64,000 bases of DNA from Apostichopus japonicus. Taxonomy: Eukaryota > Echinodermata > Holothuroidea > Aspidochirotida > Stichopodidae. The stretch is from the NCBI RefSeq assembly GCF_037975245.1, contig NC_092567.1, positions 6,136,714 to 6,200,713 on the forward strand, in the 5' to 3' direction. The notes beneath the pieces are model-generated. The model was not told the DNA's origin. It did not search any database and saw only the letters and a program-made list of their open reading frames with translations. Shown in pieces: positions 25,620 to 36,338 of this stretch; the stretch's first letter is position 1; the number at the start of each line of letters is the position of its first letter. Position numbers and translations under genes: made by a program.

Positions 25620-26199
25620 ACCTATAGGAACGATGTCCCAAAATGTCCCCGGACATATAGGCGAAGGAAGCTATCCGCCGCGACTGCATGTGAGTTTCTC
25701 GACTTGCCGTCCTGGGAGTCATACCACAAAATGGTGCATTTCCTAATACGCCATTATTAATAATTTAAATAACTAACTAATGAGGCACAGCCCAGATACG
25801 AGTTCGTATAGTGAGCTTAGCGCAAATTTGGCCAAAAGTCGTCATACGCCAGCATGGTAAACCACCAATGACTTTTAATGCCAACCGTGACACACTTCAG
25901 TGGGACTGTGTCAGTTTAAATATTTTGCTAGGTCTAAAAGAATACATTTCTATGAAATTTGAAAGAAGGATGACAAGACAAACCACTTTAATTATATTTT
26001 CAGGACCTCACACATGCGCATGTTTCGTCAGACTTAGAATAGGTCCAATGTGAGTGATAGCTAAAGTGATGAAGGCATCAAAATAAATCAGTGGTTGTTC
26101 GTTGGAGTCCTCACGCAAGTTACCTCGGTTGTTAGGTGGATCTGCATCTGGTAATCGGGTGAATTCTGGTCGGAGCGTACTATGTAACCACCGTGTACC

Positions 26200-27130
26200 C
26201 AGGGACGTAGCTAAGGCCTGAAAAGGGGGGGGGGCGGTAGTGGCTGAAAATCCAACTGGATGGGTTTTGAAGCCAGAAAATTCCGACTGCTGCTTTGTAT
26301 ACCCCCCCCCCCCCTAACTCGCGCTACTCGTCAACGATACGGCCAGTGTCAGTCAGACACCCAATCTTTCGCGACTGCATGTTTGTTCCGAACTTTTTTT
26401 CGATACATTTGTACCCACTGGCACTCATTGCACAAACTTATTAGCCCCCCCCCCCCCACCCCAACCAAATGTTTTTGTGAAAATTCGGGCAATATGCTGA
26501 TAACTTTTCGGGCACCTACTGAAAGAAAGATAATTTGCAATGTGTTTTTCAGTGGCTAAACTTACATTATTAATAATAACTATATTATTAATATCAATAA
26601 TTCTAACCAATATGGAAGGGTAATAAGACGGAAAATTATTGTATGTTATTTGCATTCGATGTAAAAACCGATGCATGTCTATATGTTATGCACATTAACA
26701 TGTGGAACGCGCGCGTGCCGCGCGAAAAATTTTGGTTATATTTTTCGGGCAAGTCGTTACAAACCACCCAAATCAAATTGGGCTTTTACGCCTATGACGG
26801 TAGTTCTATTAGGCATTTTTATTTGGAGTATTCAAAACCATACGAAGTTTTGTACGGTGGAGAATAAGAATCGCGAGATACAATTTCCCAAAGATGCAAG
26901 GAAAACGTGGTAAATATGACAGATTAAAGGCCAAGTTTGACCGAAATTTTTCAATTTTTAGGTCATGCACAATCACAGGAATAAATTAATAGGCCTATAT
27001 AAACTAAAGTGCGAAAGTCGGATATTCCGACTGTCGCACTCCAATTTTCCAACTATCGTCAGTTTTACCAAGTTTGGAAGTGAGACACCCCCACACCCCC
27101 ACACCCCCACCCCCTCTAGTGACGTCCCTG
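26200..27130. mobile_element. hAT-type MITE (family 2), copy 2
   Basis: Termini CAGGGACGTAGCTA and GTGACGTCCCTG, flanked by CGTGTACC (26192-26199) and TGTGTACC (27131-27138), seven of eight matching. Internal sequence aligns with the copy at 5529-6738. A block at 26640-26760 also aligns with the unrelated-terminus element at 49505-51676 (about 50730-50825). Several C/G homopolymer runs of 9-13. No transposase. Confidence 0.85.
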
Positions 27131-27346
27131 TGTGTACCCAGTGTTCTCACTGTGGAGTAAACTCCGGTATCACTCAACAACAAGGTACCATGGGATGCGC
27201 TGCCACGGAATATGCTCCCTATTTCATTTCCCCAATATTAGGGAACGGGCACCGTCTTTGAAACACCATCTGCAACTAAACAACAACTATGTACAAGCTT
27301 TGGCTCTAGCTATGAAGTGCTGTCTCTTATGGTAATAACGCACTAC

Positions 27347-28457
27347 CAGTGTTCTCCACTGCCGGTTTTGTCCTGGCGCCCCGCCCGGACAAAATTTGAA
27401 AAGGCTGGCGTAAAACGTGCAATCCCATGTTTTAGGCCACTTGGCATGATTAACTAAATGCTAAATATTGTTTCCATGTCCTTGTAGAGAACGTCAACTT
27501 CGCAAAATACAATTTAAGTTGTGTTTTTGTTGTTACGTGAGATCCGTAACCGACGAAGTGGTTAGGCTATTTACTATACACTTAACTATGGTAGGATATT
27601 AATTTTTCCTTTTTTTGTGAAAATTCTAGAAAATACTTTCTTTTTCTCCCGCTCAACACCAGATGTGGTCTTATGGTTAAAACATAAATGGGTGTACTAG
27701 AGCCTTGTTTACATGAAATTAGTTGCATTTAGCACGAAATGCCAGTTTCGCGTAAATTTTTCGAAAGTATTTTGCTCGAGCTTTCGTAAAATTTGAAAGG
27801 TGTACCAACTTACTTTTCGTACACAATTGGTAATTTCTCTACTGATTTGCAGAGTTTTGTTCTCTATACAGTGAATGTTGTAAAGGACGGGTTTTTACGA
27901 ACTTCAAAAGTCATGAAGTTGATAAACTTTATTTATTTTCAACTTTCTGACTGCAATTGTTATCCTGTTGGTGTTGAAATAAGACTAATTTGTTATTTGA
28001 TCATCTATTTATCATTCTTTCATTCATTGTGTGCATCTGTGTAATAAGGACTGATAATTGGTTGATATGCCTGAACTTGGCAGTTATCCCAGTCAAGCAC
28101 AGGCTGTGTTGGGTTAGCCTTGCACAGTGTAGAATAATTTTTCATTGGTCTTAGGGCCTATTCATTACTACTCATATTTCAGCAACAAATTTGAAGTGTT
28201 CTTATTTGTTTTCATTTGGCAAACGTAAGAGAAAATTTAAAACACTGCCAAAAAATTAGCAATTCCTGGAGATACATGCAAGGCAAATATAGCACCAAAT
28301 ATTGCACCATTTGGCGTCTAGCCCACCTTCGGAGGGCAAAAATTTTCCAAAGGGGAGGGGGACACCCCTCCCCTTAGACCCCTCCCCCAGGACGGCGATA
28401 ACCCCCAGGACGACGATTAACACCCGGACAAAAAGAAATGACCAGCGGAGAACACTG
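27347..28457. mobile_element. DNA transposon with CAGTGTTCTCC termini
   Basis: CAGTGTTCTCC at the left and its complement GGAGAACACTG at the right bound 1.1 kb of non-coding DNA. The target duplication is unclear: ACTAC before and ACTAG after. Internal block 27420-27800 is an inverted, roughly 87 percent match (my estimate by eye) to 56575-56972, inside an element with different termini. The right end carries CCCCTCCCC repeats. Confidence 0.7.
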
Positions 28458-28466
28458 ACTAGTTTT

Positions 28467-28969
28467 CTACTGGAATCGCCCGAAGATGCGGCGTCTGTAA
28501 TCCGAGGAAACAACGAATTTCTCTGCTAACTCCTCAGGCTTCAACTGGGCTAGACGTTCGCGGTGAATATGGCCCACCATCACAAGGATGAGCCTCTGCT
28601 GAGTCATGCTGCTCCGTAGCCATGTCTTCAACGCCTCAAAGCACTTAAAGATCTCTCGGCTTCCATCCAACGGCGGAGGAGACGAGGAGCAACCGCAAGA
28701 GAGCTTCGACTACGAAACATAGCCCGTACCGCTGGATTCATTGACTTGAATATTTGTCTATACCCTTCAACCGACGACGACTGGAACTGGCCTCGAAAGA
28801 AAGGCAGACTAAGCTTAAGATTATCGGAGAGCTCAGGGTACCAACTCACGAGATCTGGGTGGAATTCTCCATTCAGCAACATTGAGTGATATTCGATGAT
28901 ATGAATCCTGAGATGTGTAAGCCCTAACCAAATAGACACTACTCTTTTTCCATATGTGTGGGGGGACAT
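28467..28969 (-). pseudogene. hAT transposase C-terminus, frameshifted
   Basis: On the minus strand, 28969 to about 28640 reads ...FFRGQFQSSSVEGYRQIF... and ends in AERSLSALRR followed by a stop. The +1 frame continues LKTWLRSSMTQQRLILVMVG and runs to the stop near 28467. The two pieces make the hallmark hAT dimerisation signature (SALRR-LKTWLRS-M-Q-RL) if one base is missing at the junction, so this is a one-base frameshift in a broken gene. The N-terminal zinc finger and the catalytic RNase-H-like parts are not present. It belongs to the surrounding 24735-29041 element and lies directly beside the inner insertion ending at 28457. Recognition is by motif only. Confidence 0.75.
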
Positions 28970-29049
28970 TTGATATTGTGTCCCCCACCCATCGAAACGT
29001 GGGGGGACGTGTCCCCCGTCCCCCCTGGATTGACGCCCATGATTGCAAA

Positions 29050-29779
29050 TGATGTCATATATTTAAACCAATCAGAATAATCTCAATTTGTGCCAAATTG
29101 CGCTAAAACTCTAATCAAACTGATGATGAATGGAGAATATTGAACATATACTTCAGCATAAACACATGGAGTGTTAATGTTTGGAATTTCAGATTCTTCC
29201 GTTACGAATAAATAGCTAATCTTCCAAGACTTTAAATAAATGTTAAATGCTTCGAATGATTGAATTGAACCTGGAAAAACAAGACATATATGTTGCAGGA
29301 GATTGTCTAATCGTTTAAGTTACCCCATTAACATAATAGTTATCATTAATACCAATACATGGTCAGTAACCGATAATTTACAAATTTGGTGATCGAAATA
29401 GTCATTTGGCAGTTCTTCTATCAAAATAAAACTGTATAACTGAACAAAAGGGCAAAAAAAGAGCAAAAAAAGTACACCATTTAAGAAAGTATAATTTCAC
29501 ATATTGCATGGTAACGCATTCATTAAAATATGTTGTTGATGACGTATTAGTGATGTCACCGATATAGTAATACATCATCATCAATCCTGGTCGTCTGACA
29601 TTACTAATTCAAATTGAAAAAGAATCGTATGTTAATACATGGTATGGTATGGTAATACATATCAGGACATGTTGAGAGAGGTGAATGATCAAAGTGTATT
29701 CTTTGTAATGAAATATGTAGAATGTTATCTTCTCAACAGTATTACTAGCAGTATTTAGTATGATTGATATTTGAGCAAA

Positions 29780-29781
<2 letters not shown>
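29050..29781. other. No gene identified
   Basis: AT-rich sequence between the hAT element and the TA array; no recognised feature. Confidence 0.4.

Positions 29782-29872
<91 letters not shown>
29782..29872. repeat. (TA)n microsatellite
   Basis: About 45 uninterrupted TA units followed by TTTATATAAG. Its translation gives a Tyr-Ile repeat frame, which is not a gene. Confidence 0.95.
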
Positions 29873-29875
<3 letters not shown>

Positions 29876-29878
<3 letters not shown>

Positions 29879-29946
29879 AGAATTGAATGTGTAGCAAGTG
29901 GTATGACAGATGTATATATACCACTTGCTACACATTCAATTCTTAT
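29876..29946. repeat. Perfect 29-bp inverted repeat (hairpin)
   Basis: Left arm 29876-29904 contains GAATTGAATGTGTAGCAAGT; the right arm 29918-29946 is its exact reverse complement, with a 13-base loop. It abuts the (TA)n tract. A perfect stem this long implies a recent origin or selection for structure. It may be a terminus of a foldback element or a replication-slippage product at the TA tract. Confidence 0.9.
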
Positions 29947-30102
29947 TTACGCTCGCTTGGCTTGCATAAAGAGTGGTTATTCTGTGTAAAATTGTCAGAT
30001 TTAAAGCGCCAGGGGTGCATTCTGTACAATCATAACACTTGGGTAATACGCCCTTAATGACAGTTATTCAAAGCCAATTTATACGCTTAACACACCAGTA
30101 GA

Positions 30103-30234
30103 ATCACTGTGGTCGAGTGGTACGGACTTCGGTTCGTGACACGAAGATCCGGGGTTCGATTCCTACCTTCGCCTGATGAGTCCCAAAAGGACGAAACCGG
30201 TCGTGAAGTGGAATTTTTCTGGTGTGTTATTCTA

Positions 30235-30285
<51 letters not shown>
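30103..30285 (+). mobile_element. tRNA-derived SINE carrying a hammerhead ribozyme
   Basis: A pol III A box (TGGTCGAGTGG, 30110-30120) and a perfect B box (GGTTCGATTCC, 30153-30163) sit at tRNA-like spacing. The T stem is only partly paired, so this is a tRNA-like promoter head and not a functional tRNA. The body contains the ribozyme at 30159-30214 and the tail is a (TA)n tract from about 30236. The (TA)n may be the 3' tail or the insertion target. No clear flanking target duplication was found. Frames across it are artefacts. Confidence 0.75.
30159..30214 (+). ncRNA. Minimal type I hammerhead self-cleaving ribozyme
   Basis: All core elements are present in order. Stem I 5' strand: ATTCC (30159-30163), a small internal loop, then CTTCGC (30167-30172). 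CTGATGA core (30173-30179). Stem II GTCC/GGAC with a CAAAA loop (30180-30192). GAAA (30193-30196). Stem III ACC/GGT with no loop (30196-30201). Cleavage nucleotide C30202. Stem I 3' strand: GTGAAG (30203-30208), then GGAAT (30210-30214). Every stem pairs, with one G-U. A three-pair, loop-less stem III is the hallmark of the minimal hammerheads known from Penelope-like elements and animal retrozymes, which cleave best as dimers. The stem I internal loop opposite loop 2 is placed for the usual tertiary contact. I see only one copy here. Confidence 0.85.
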
Positions 30286-30288
<3 letters not shown>

Positions 30289-30550
30289 CATATATACGCA
30301 TGATGAAATGTTCCACGTGTTGGATATAAACAATATTAGAAAATATAAGGACAACATGTAATGCTTTTTAAATCCAACATAATATTTAGAATAGAATAGA
30401 TATAACTACACGCTACACACATTTTCGGACACCCCGGTTTTTCGTCAGGTGTAAAAAGAGTGATTGAAATCACGTTAGTCTACCGTAAGCCCCAGACTGC
30501 TCAAAGTGCTTGAACACTGAAAGAAAAGCCATATCCCTATTGAGACCATG

Positions 30551-31835
30551 ACATTAATGTAGTAACAACCCTTACAGGGAGTGTAGTGAATGGTCATTGA
30601 ACCATACTAATGTAGTAACAACCTTTACAGGGGCTGTAGTATATGGTCATCTAACCATACCAATGTAGTAACAACCCTTGCTGGGGGTGTAGTGTATGGT
30701 CATTGAACCATACTAATGTAGTAACAACCCTTACAGGGAGTGTAGTGTATTGTCATCGAACCATACTAATGTAGTAACAACCCTTGCTGGGGGTGTAGTG
30801 TATGGTCATTGAACCATACTAATGTAGTAACAACCCTTACAGGGAGTGTAGTGTATGGTCATTGAACCATACTAATGTAGTAACAACCCTTACAGGGGCT
30901 GTAGTGTATGGTCATTGAACCATACTAATGTAGTAACAACCCTTACAGGGAGTGTAGTGTTATGTCATCGAACCATACTAATGTAGTAACAACCCTTACA
31001 GGGACTGTAGTGTATGGTCATCGAACCATACTAATGTAGTAACAACCCTTACAGGGGGTGTAGTGTATTGTCATCGAACCATACTAATGTAGTAACAACC
31101 CTTACAGGGAGTGTAGTGTATTGTCATCGAACCATACTAATGTAGTAACAACCCTTGCTGGGGGTGTAAAGTATGGTCATCGAACCATACTAATGTAGTA
31201 ACAACCCTTACAGGGGCTGTAGTGTATGGTCATTGAACCATACTAATGTAGTAACAACCCTTACAGGGAGTGTAGTGTATTGTCATCGAACCATACTAAT
31301 GTAGTAACAACCCTTGCTGGGGGTGTAGTGTATGGTCATTGAACCATACTAATGTAGTAACAACCCTTACAGGGAGTGTAGTGTATGGTCATTGAACCAT
31401 ACTAATGTAGTAACAACCCTTACAGGGGCTGTAGTGTATGGTCATTGAACCATACTAATGTAGTAACAACCCTTACAGGGAGTGTAGTGTTATGTCATCG
31501 AACCATACTAATGTAGTAACAACCCTTACAGGGAGTGTAGTGTATTGTCATCGAACCATACTAATGTAGTAACAACCCTTGCTGGGGGTGTAAAGTATGG
31601 TCATCGAACCATACTAATGTAGTAACAACCCTTACAGGGGCTGTAGTGTATGGTCATTGAACCATACTATTGTAGTAACAATCATTGCATGGAGTGTAAT
31701 GCATGGTCATTGAACCATACTAATGTAGTAACAACCCTTACAGGGAGTGTAGTGTATGGTCATTGAACCATACTAATGTAGTAACAACCCTTACAGGGAG
31801 TGTAGTGTATGGTCATTGAACCATACTAATGTAGT
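30551..31835. repeat. 53-bp minisatellite, 24 copies, with higher-order structure
   Basis: The unit begins TGTAGTAACAACCCTTACAG, at 30558, 30611, 30664 and every 53 bp to 31777. Variants differ at TTACAGGGAG, TTACAGGGGC and TTGCTGGGGG and in the spacer (TATGG, TATTG, TTATG). Units 4-8 (30717-30981) match units 14-18, and units 11-13 match 19-21, so a ten-unit block was duplicated and two units later lost. Unit 22 is an outlier. Part of the composite repeat described under 44320. Confidence 0.95.
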
Positions 31836-31916
31836 GTCTGTGTATACGCAAGCCATGCAAGGAGCTATCACCGAGAGAGTTGCCTGGTGCAGGGAGATGT
31901 CACTGACAGTGAGAGG

Positions 31917-33799
31917 TACGGCATGCCATACGTTTCAAAAATGTCCAAAACAATATAAGCATGTCCAAAATAATATAAGCATGTCCAAATTTATATAAAC
32001 ATGTCGAAACTAATATGAGTATGTCCAAAAATAATAAGAGCATGTCCAAAATAATATGAGAGTGTCGAAAGACTATATGAGCATGTCCAACAAATTAAAA
32101 GAATGTCGAAAAATAATACAAGAGGGACAAATGTAACTGCCTAATTCAATTTTGTATTGAACATTTTGGCGTTTTAAGTTACGCCATATGTTGCAAAATA
32201 TCCAAAAAAATATAAGCATGTCCAAACTTATATGAGCATGTCCAAATTTATATAGACATGTCAAAACTATATGAGCATGTCCAAAATAATACGCGCATGT
32301 CCAAACACATATAAGTATGTCAAAATATAATATGAGCACGCCCAAAATTATATGAGAGTGTCGAATAATAATATAAAAGTCTCGAGTGTAACTGCTAACT
32401 TCAACTTTGTTATGAACATTTTGGCGTTTGAAGTCACGCCAAATGTTTCAAATATCGAACTTTTATATTGGTATGTCGAAAAAAATTAGCTTACAATACC
32501 TTCTTTGGAGGTAATTTGTATCAACTGACACAATGGTTATCATTATGACAATATATTATTGAAACATTCTTCTGTTTTTGTGACGCAAATAATTCAAAAT
32601 ATGTAAAAACAAGACCATCACCTAACATTTTTCCTTTTTACATCCCTACGTAATGTGAGTGGTTTCGCCCTGCCTAGAGGTGCTGAGATTATTCATATAT
32701 TGTTGCGAAGGCAAAGAAGTTCACGTGCGAAAGTACGTACAACATGCACAAGCGCTAACAACGTACAGTAGTTATCACACATGCGTACGTTGGCAGTGAA
32801 AATGAACTACTATACTGTGTTACTTTTTTAACGGAAAATTGTGACACTTAATTACGGTTACCAGGCGAAGTCGGACACTAGCCCAGAATTAAAAAAAAAT
32901 AAGCCTAGGTTAGGGGTATTCAACGTTTAATCTTCACTTTCACCTTTTAACTAAATTTCAAGATGGAAACGTGGGAAGAACTCGCCAACTACATATTATT
33001 GATTAAACCGCGTGGAATGTTGGACACAGTGGTTCTTCGTATTAAACTCACTGATAGTTACAGCACCTTGGGGCCAGGTTGATCACTCGCGCTACGAAAC
33101 AACTCAACTAATATTTCCTCGAAAATAAAATCGTTCTTGATCGAAATATCATTAAAATATTAACACACACACTAATACGGTAATGGATGAACTGTATATC
33201 GTCTTAAGTTACGCTGGATATGGTGTTTTTGTTTTCAGCATACCAAAATAAAAAGTTTGATATTTGGAACATATGGCGTAAAATTCAAACGCCTGACTGT
33301 TCATTACAAAGTTGAATCGAGCAGTTACGCTCGAGACTTTTGTATTATTTTTCGACACTTTTTTATATTTTGGACATGCTCATATAGTCTTTCGACACTC
33401 TTATATTATTTTGGACATGCTCTCATTATTTTTGGACATACTCATATTGGTTTCGACATGTTTATATAAATTTAGACATGCTTATATTTTTTTGGATATT
33501 TTGCAACAGATGGCGTGAATTCAGATGCCAAAATGTTCACTAAAAAGTTGAAGTTAGCAGTTACATTCGACATGTTCATATAATTTTTCGACACTCTCAT
33601 ATTATTCTGGGCATGATCATATTATTTTTGGACATACTTATATTAGTTTCGATATGTTTATATAAATTTGGACATGCTTATATTTTTTTGGACATGCTTA
33701 TATTTTTTTGGACATGCTTATATTTTTTTGGACATGCTTATATTTTTTTGGACATGCTTATATAGTTTTGGACATTTTTGATACATTTGGCATTCCGTA
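31917..33799. mobile_element. Foldback (TU-like) element with long inverted repeats
   Basis: Ends TACGGCATGCCA and (complement) TACGGAATGCCA, both running into CAAAAATGTCCAAAAC. Arms of about 560 bp (31917-32475 and 33241-33799) are built of tandem 18-22 bp units (CATGTCCAAAATAATAT) plus a unique block with TTTTGGCGTTT. The centre is 765 bp. The 6-bp target duplication GAGAGG lies at 31911-31916 and 33800-33805. Long inverted arms made of subrepeats define foldback elements such as the sea urchin TU family. No coding frame. Confidence 0.85.
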
Positions 33800-33805
33800 G
33801 AGAGG

Positions 33806-34714
33806 TTTATGTTACTAACACACTGTTACAAAAACGTATTCTTACAGTAGAATACCGGCAGCCAGGATGCCTGCGTTAAGTCGCAAGTTAACAGAAGTTC
33901 ATGTTAACGGTGCGCCGTTCTGAAACGAATACATTACAACCGTGAATCAAAAAGTAAGAGTTAATTCTGTAAAGGAATAACTTCTCTCCTGTTAACGATT
34001 CCTACTGTTATCAAAGTTTGTCGATTTTTTTACTTCTATTGCAATTAATTCTTCAGTGGCCAACCCATTTAGTGTAAAGTAAAACCGACACGCTTCAATG
34101 TGTGTACTTTTCTAAGTAAATACACCAAGAAAAGAACCTGAGCACGAAAACCAAACTACCGAACGACTGATCCGCTCTCAACCATAATCCCCTTGCATAG
34201 AGACTGTGACTGTGTGATCCCCGTCGGGTGTGTATCACCATTCCCCTCTAAAGGTAGCACCTAATTATTATACGTTTAATTTTAGGTTTAGTAATGGTTC
34301 AGAGCTAAGTCAACTACATATAACGTCTTTGTGTATTTGAGAAAATAGTGAACACTGTGACGTTAATTTTAGCCCAAACAACAACAGTTTTTAACCAGTA
34401 AACACATGCTTTGATATCAAATGAAGTACAGTAACTCTACCAACTTTTAAATTAATTAGAAACATGATGCGCATAATTCAACACAGAAATCACCAATCGA
34501 GAATATAACCGGCATAATTTTGGTAGCACTTTTTTTTATTAATATGCAAATTGAACAGTGTCCGATGTTTGTTAGTTGATACAGAACGGTGATAACGTGT
34601 AATTGTGCATACACGCAAAAGTTAATTTACCTAATAACGGTACTGTTGTATGTTCTTTACGTCTTGTTATTTCCAAAATGTCACTATTCATTTACAGGGT
34701 CTGTTTTGTCTTCG
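33806..34714. other. No gene; partly dispersed repeat
   Basis: AT-rich sequence. A block at about 34215-34255 (GTCGGGTGTGTATCACC) resembles 885-925. No recognised coding signal. Confidence 0.4.
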
Positions 34715-35310
34715 AGAGAGCTCCCTGCTATAATTAGGCAGCTTTTATAGAGAGAGAGAGAGCTCCCTGGTGTTGTTAGGGTGCGGTCACAAACATAGCT
34801 CCTTAATATTAATAGGAGCTGTCACAAAGACGGTTGCCTGGTATAATTAGGGAGCTGTCTCAGAGAGGTCCTTGGTATAATTAGGCAGCTGTTACAGAAA
34901 GAATTCCCTGGTATTATTTGAGAGCTGTCACAAACAGAGCTCCCTAGAATTAATATGGGCTGTCAAAAAGACGGTTCCCTGGTAAGATTAGGAAGCTGTC
35001 ACTGAGAGGTCCAGGGTATAATTAGGCAGCTGGTGCAGAGAGTAATCCTTGGTATTTTTAGGGAGCTGTAACCAAAGAGCTCCCTAGAATTAATATGAGC
35101 TGTCTAAAAGTGGGCTCCCTGGTATAATAAAGGAGCTGTTATAGAGATAACTCCCTGGAATTATCAGGGAGCTGTCACAAACAGAGCTCCCTGATATTAA
35201 TATTAGCTGTCACAAAAAAAGGATTCCCCTGTATAATTAGGGAGCTGTCACAATGGGTGCACCCTGGTATAATTAGGGAGCTGTCACGGAGAGAGGTCAT
35301 TGGTGTTACA
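34715..35310. repeat. Tandem array of hairpin units, about 37-47 bp, copy 1
   Basis: Each unit reads roughly GAGCTCCCTGGTATAATTAG followed by GGAGCTGTCACAGAGA. AGCTCCCT and AGGGAGCT are reverse complements around a nine-base AT-rich loop, so every unit is itself a hairpin. About 14 diverged units. The same array recurs at 45050-45460. Confidence 0.85.
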
Positions 35311-35384
35311 CTAAGCCCCCCCCCCCCGTCATGATCAATGTTTTGTTTTCTCTGAGTAGAAGTATAGAAGACGCGAAGATAGCA

Positions 35385-35900
35385 TTGTACAGGATCAAAG
35401 TATTAATAGATAACAATATCAGCTGATCAGTGATATGGTAAACTGTTAGTTTGTTATGTAAATATCGAGTGATGGTTTCTGGAAGGCTAAATAAATACTA
35501 TAAAGTGTGTAACATAAGTGACTTTTAGTGCGCGGTTATTGTTGTGATGTTTGAGTTTTAAATCGATATTCTCATTTGTATCGGCGTTACAATGGAAATA
35601 TGAAAATAATTTTACCCATTCCCCTCTCCCACGAACATAACATATAGCTTTGTATTGACTCAAATGTTCTTCACCACTGCAGGTACACAAAGAAATGCAT
35701 ATATTACACATACAGGTTGCATTTGCAGAGACCAAATCTTGGGATATCACTCATTTGTGCATATTCCTCAATCGTTTCTCAGCTCTTAATTATAATTATG
35801 TAATGTTTTATTCTACTAATTGCAGATCCTTAAAGTGCTTGTCTGGTTTTAACATTCTTGGTGTAATTGTTGTGGACAATTATGACACTTTATGTTAAAA
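35385..35900. repeat. Unique-sequence tail of composite repeat, copy 1
   Basis: ACAGGATCAAAGTATTAATA through TTATGTAAATATCGAGTGA aligns with 45504-45585. Further downstream, ACTGCAGGTACACAA (about 35680) aligns with 45702-45716 and TTCAACATTC-like sequence near 35850 with 46157. Non-coding. Confidence 0.7.
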
Positions 35901-36334
35901 ATATTTTTCCTATAGGCTAGAGAGGATGGTAACACTGGGTTGTTAATTGGCTGAAAGAAGGTCTATTATACCTTTGTAATCACTACAGAGTGATTATATA
36001 TAGGCAGAGTGGTATGTGAGGTTGGGTGGGGTTGCACAAAGACCACTGGTTACAAATCTTTTCCCTTTTATACTATACATGCAATTTGAAATGTATCAAG
36101 AATGAGACTTAACATTACCATTATATCTAAGATACAATGTGAATGTACGTAAACACATGAGACTAAATGCATACAATAGCATACAGACTTTACTATATTA
36201 TCATTACTATGAAGTATAAATAAGTTTTGAAAATAGACTCGATCTTTTATATTAGGAACAAAGTTTAAGACGAAGCGTTTAAACAAAAAGGAAAATTTAA
36301 TACCTTGATCTACAGGGTCATGTATACTTTGTTA
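35901..36334. other. No gene identified
   Basis: AT-rich. Its right part (ATACCTTGATCTACAGGGT) is the left flank of the TTAA element and has a paralogue at about 43405. Confidence 0.4.
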
Positions 36335-36338
36335 TTAA

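Larger units (their letters stand above)
24735..29041. mobile_element. hAT transposon relic, 4.3 kb, with three nested insertions
   Basis: Terminal repeats CAGGGGCGTCAATCC (left) and CATGGGCGTCAATCC (right, as complement). Flanking 8-bp duplications ATTGCTAA (24727-24734) and ATTGCAAA (29042-29049) differ at one base. It encodes the C-terminal part of a hAT transposase on the minus strand near its right end. Internal insertions: 25247-25619, 26200-27130 and 27347-28457. Without them about 1.9 kb remains, too short for a complete transposase, so it is deleted as well as frameshifted. A subterminal hairpin module lies at 24805-24860. Confidence 0.85.

Noticed and set aside
30110-30170. A functional tRNA gene
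   Set aside because: A and B boxes are good, but the T stem has only about three pairs and no full acceptor stem can be drawn; it is a tRNA-derived SINE head.
30087-30361. Frames ending or starting in Tyr-Ile repeats and one containing GRNRTPDLRV
   Set aside because: Translation of the SINE and the (TA)n tract.
30551-31835. CRISPR-like spacing of the 53-bp array (also the 37-bp arrays)
   Set aside because: The whole unit is repeated with no unique spacers, and the genome is eukaryotic.
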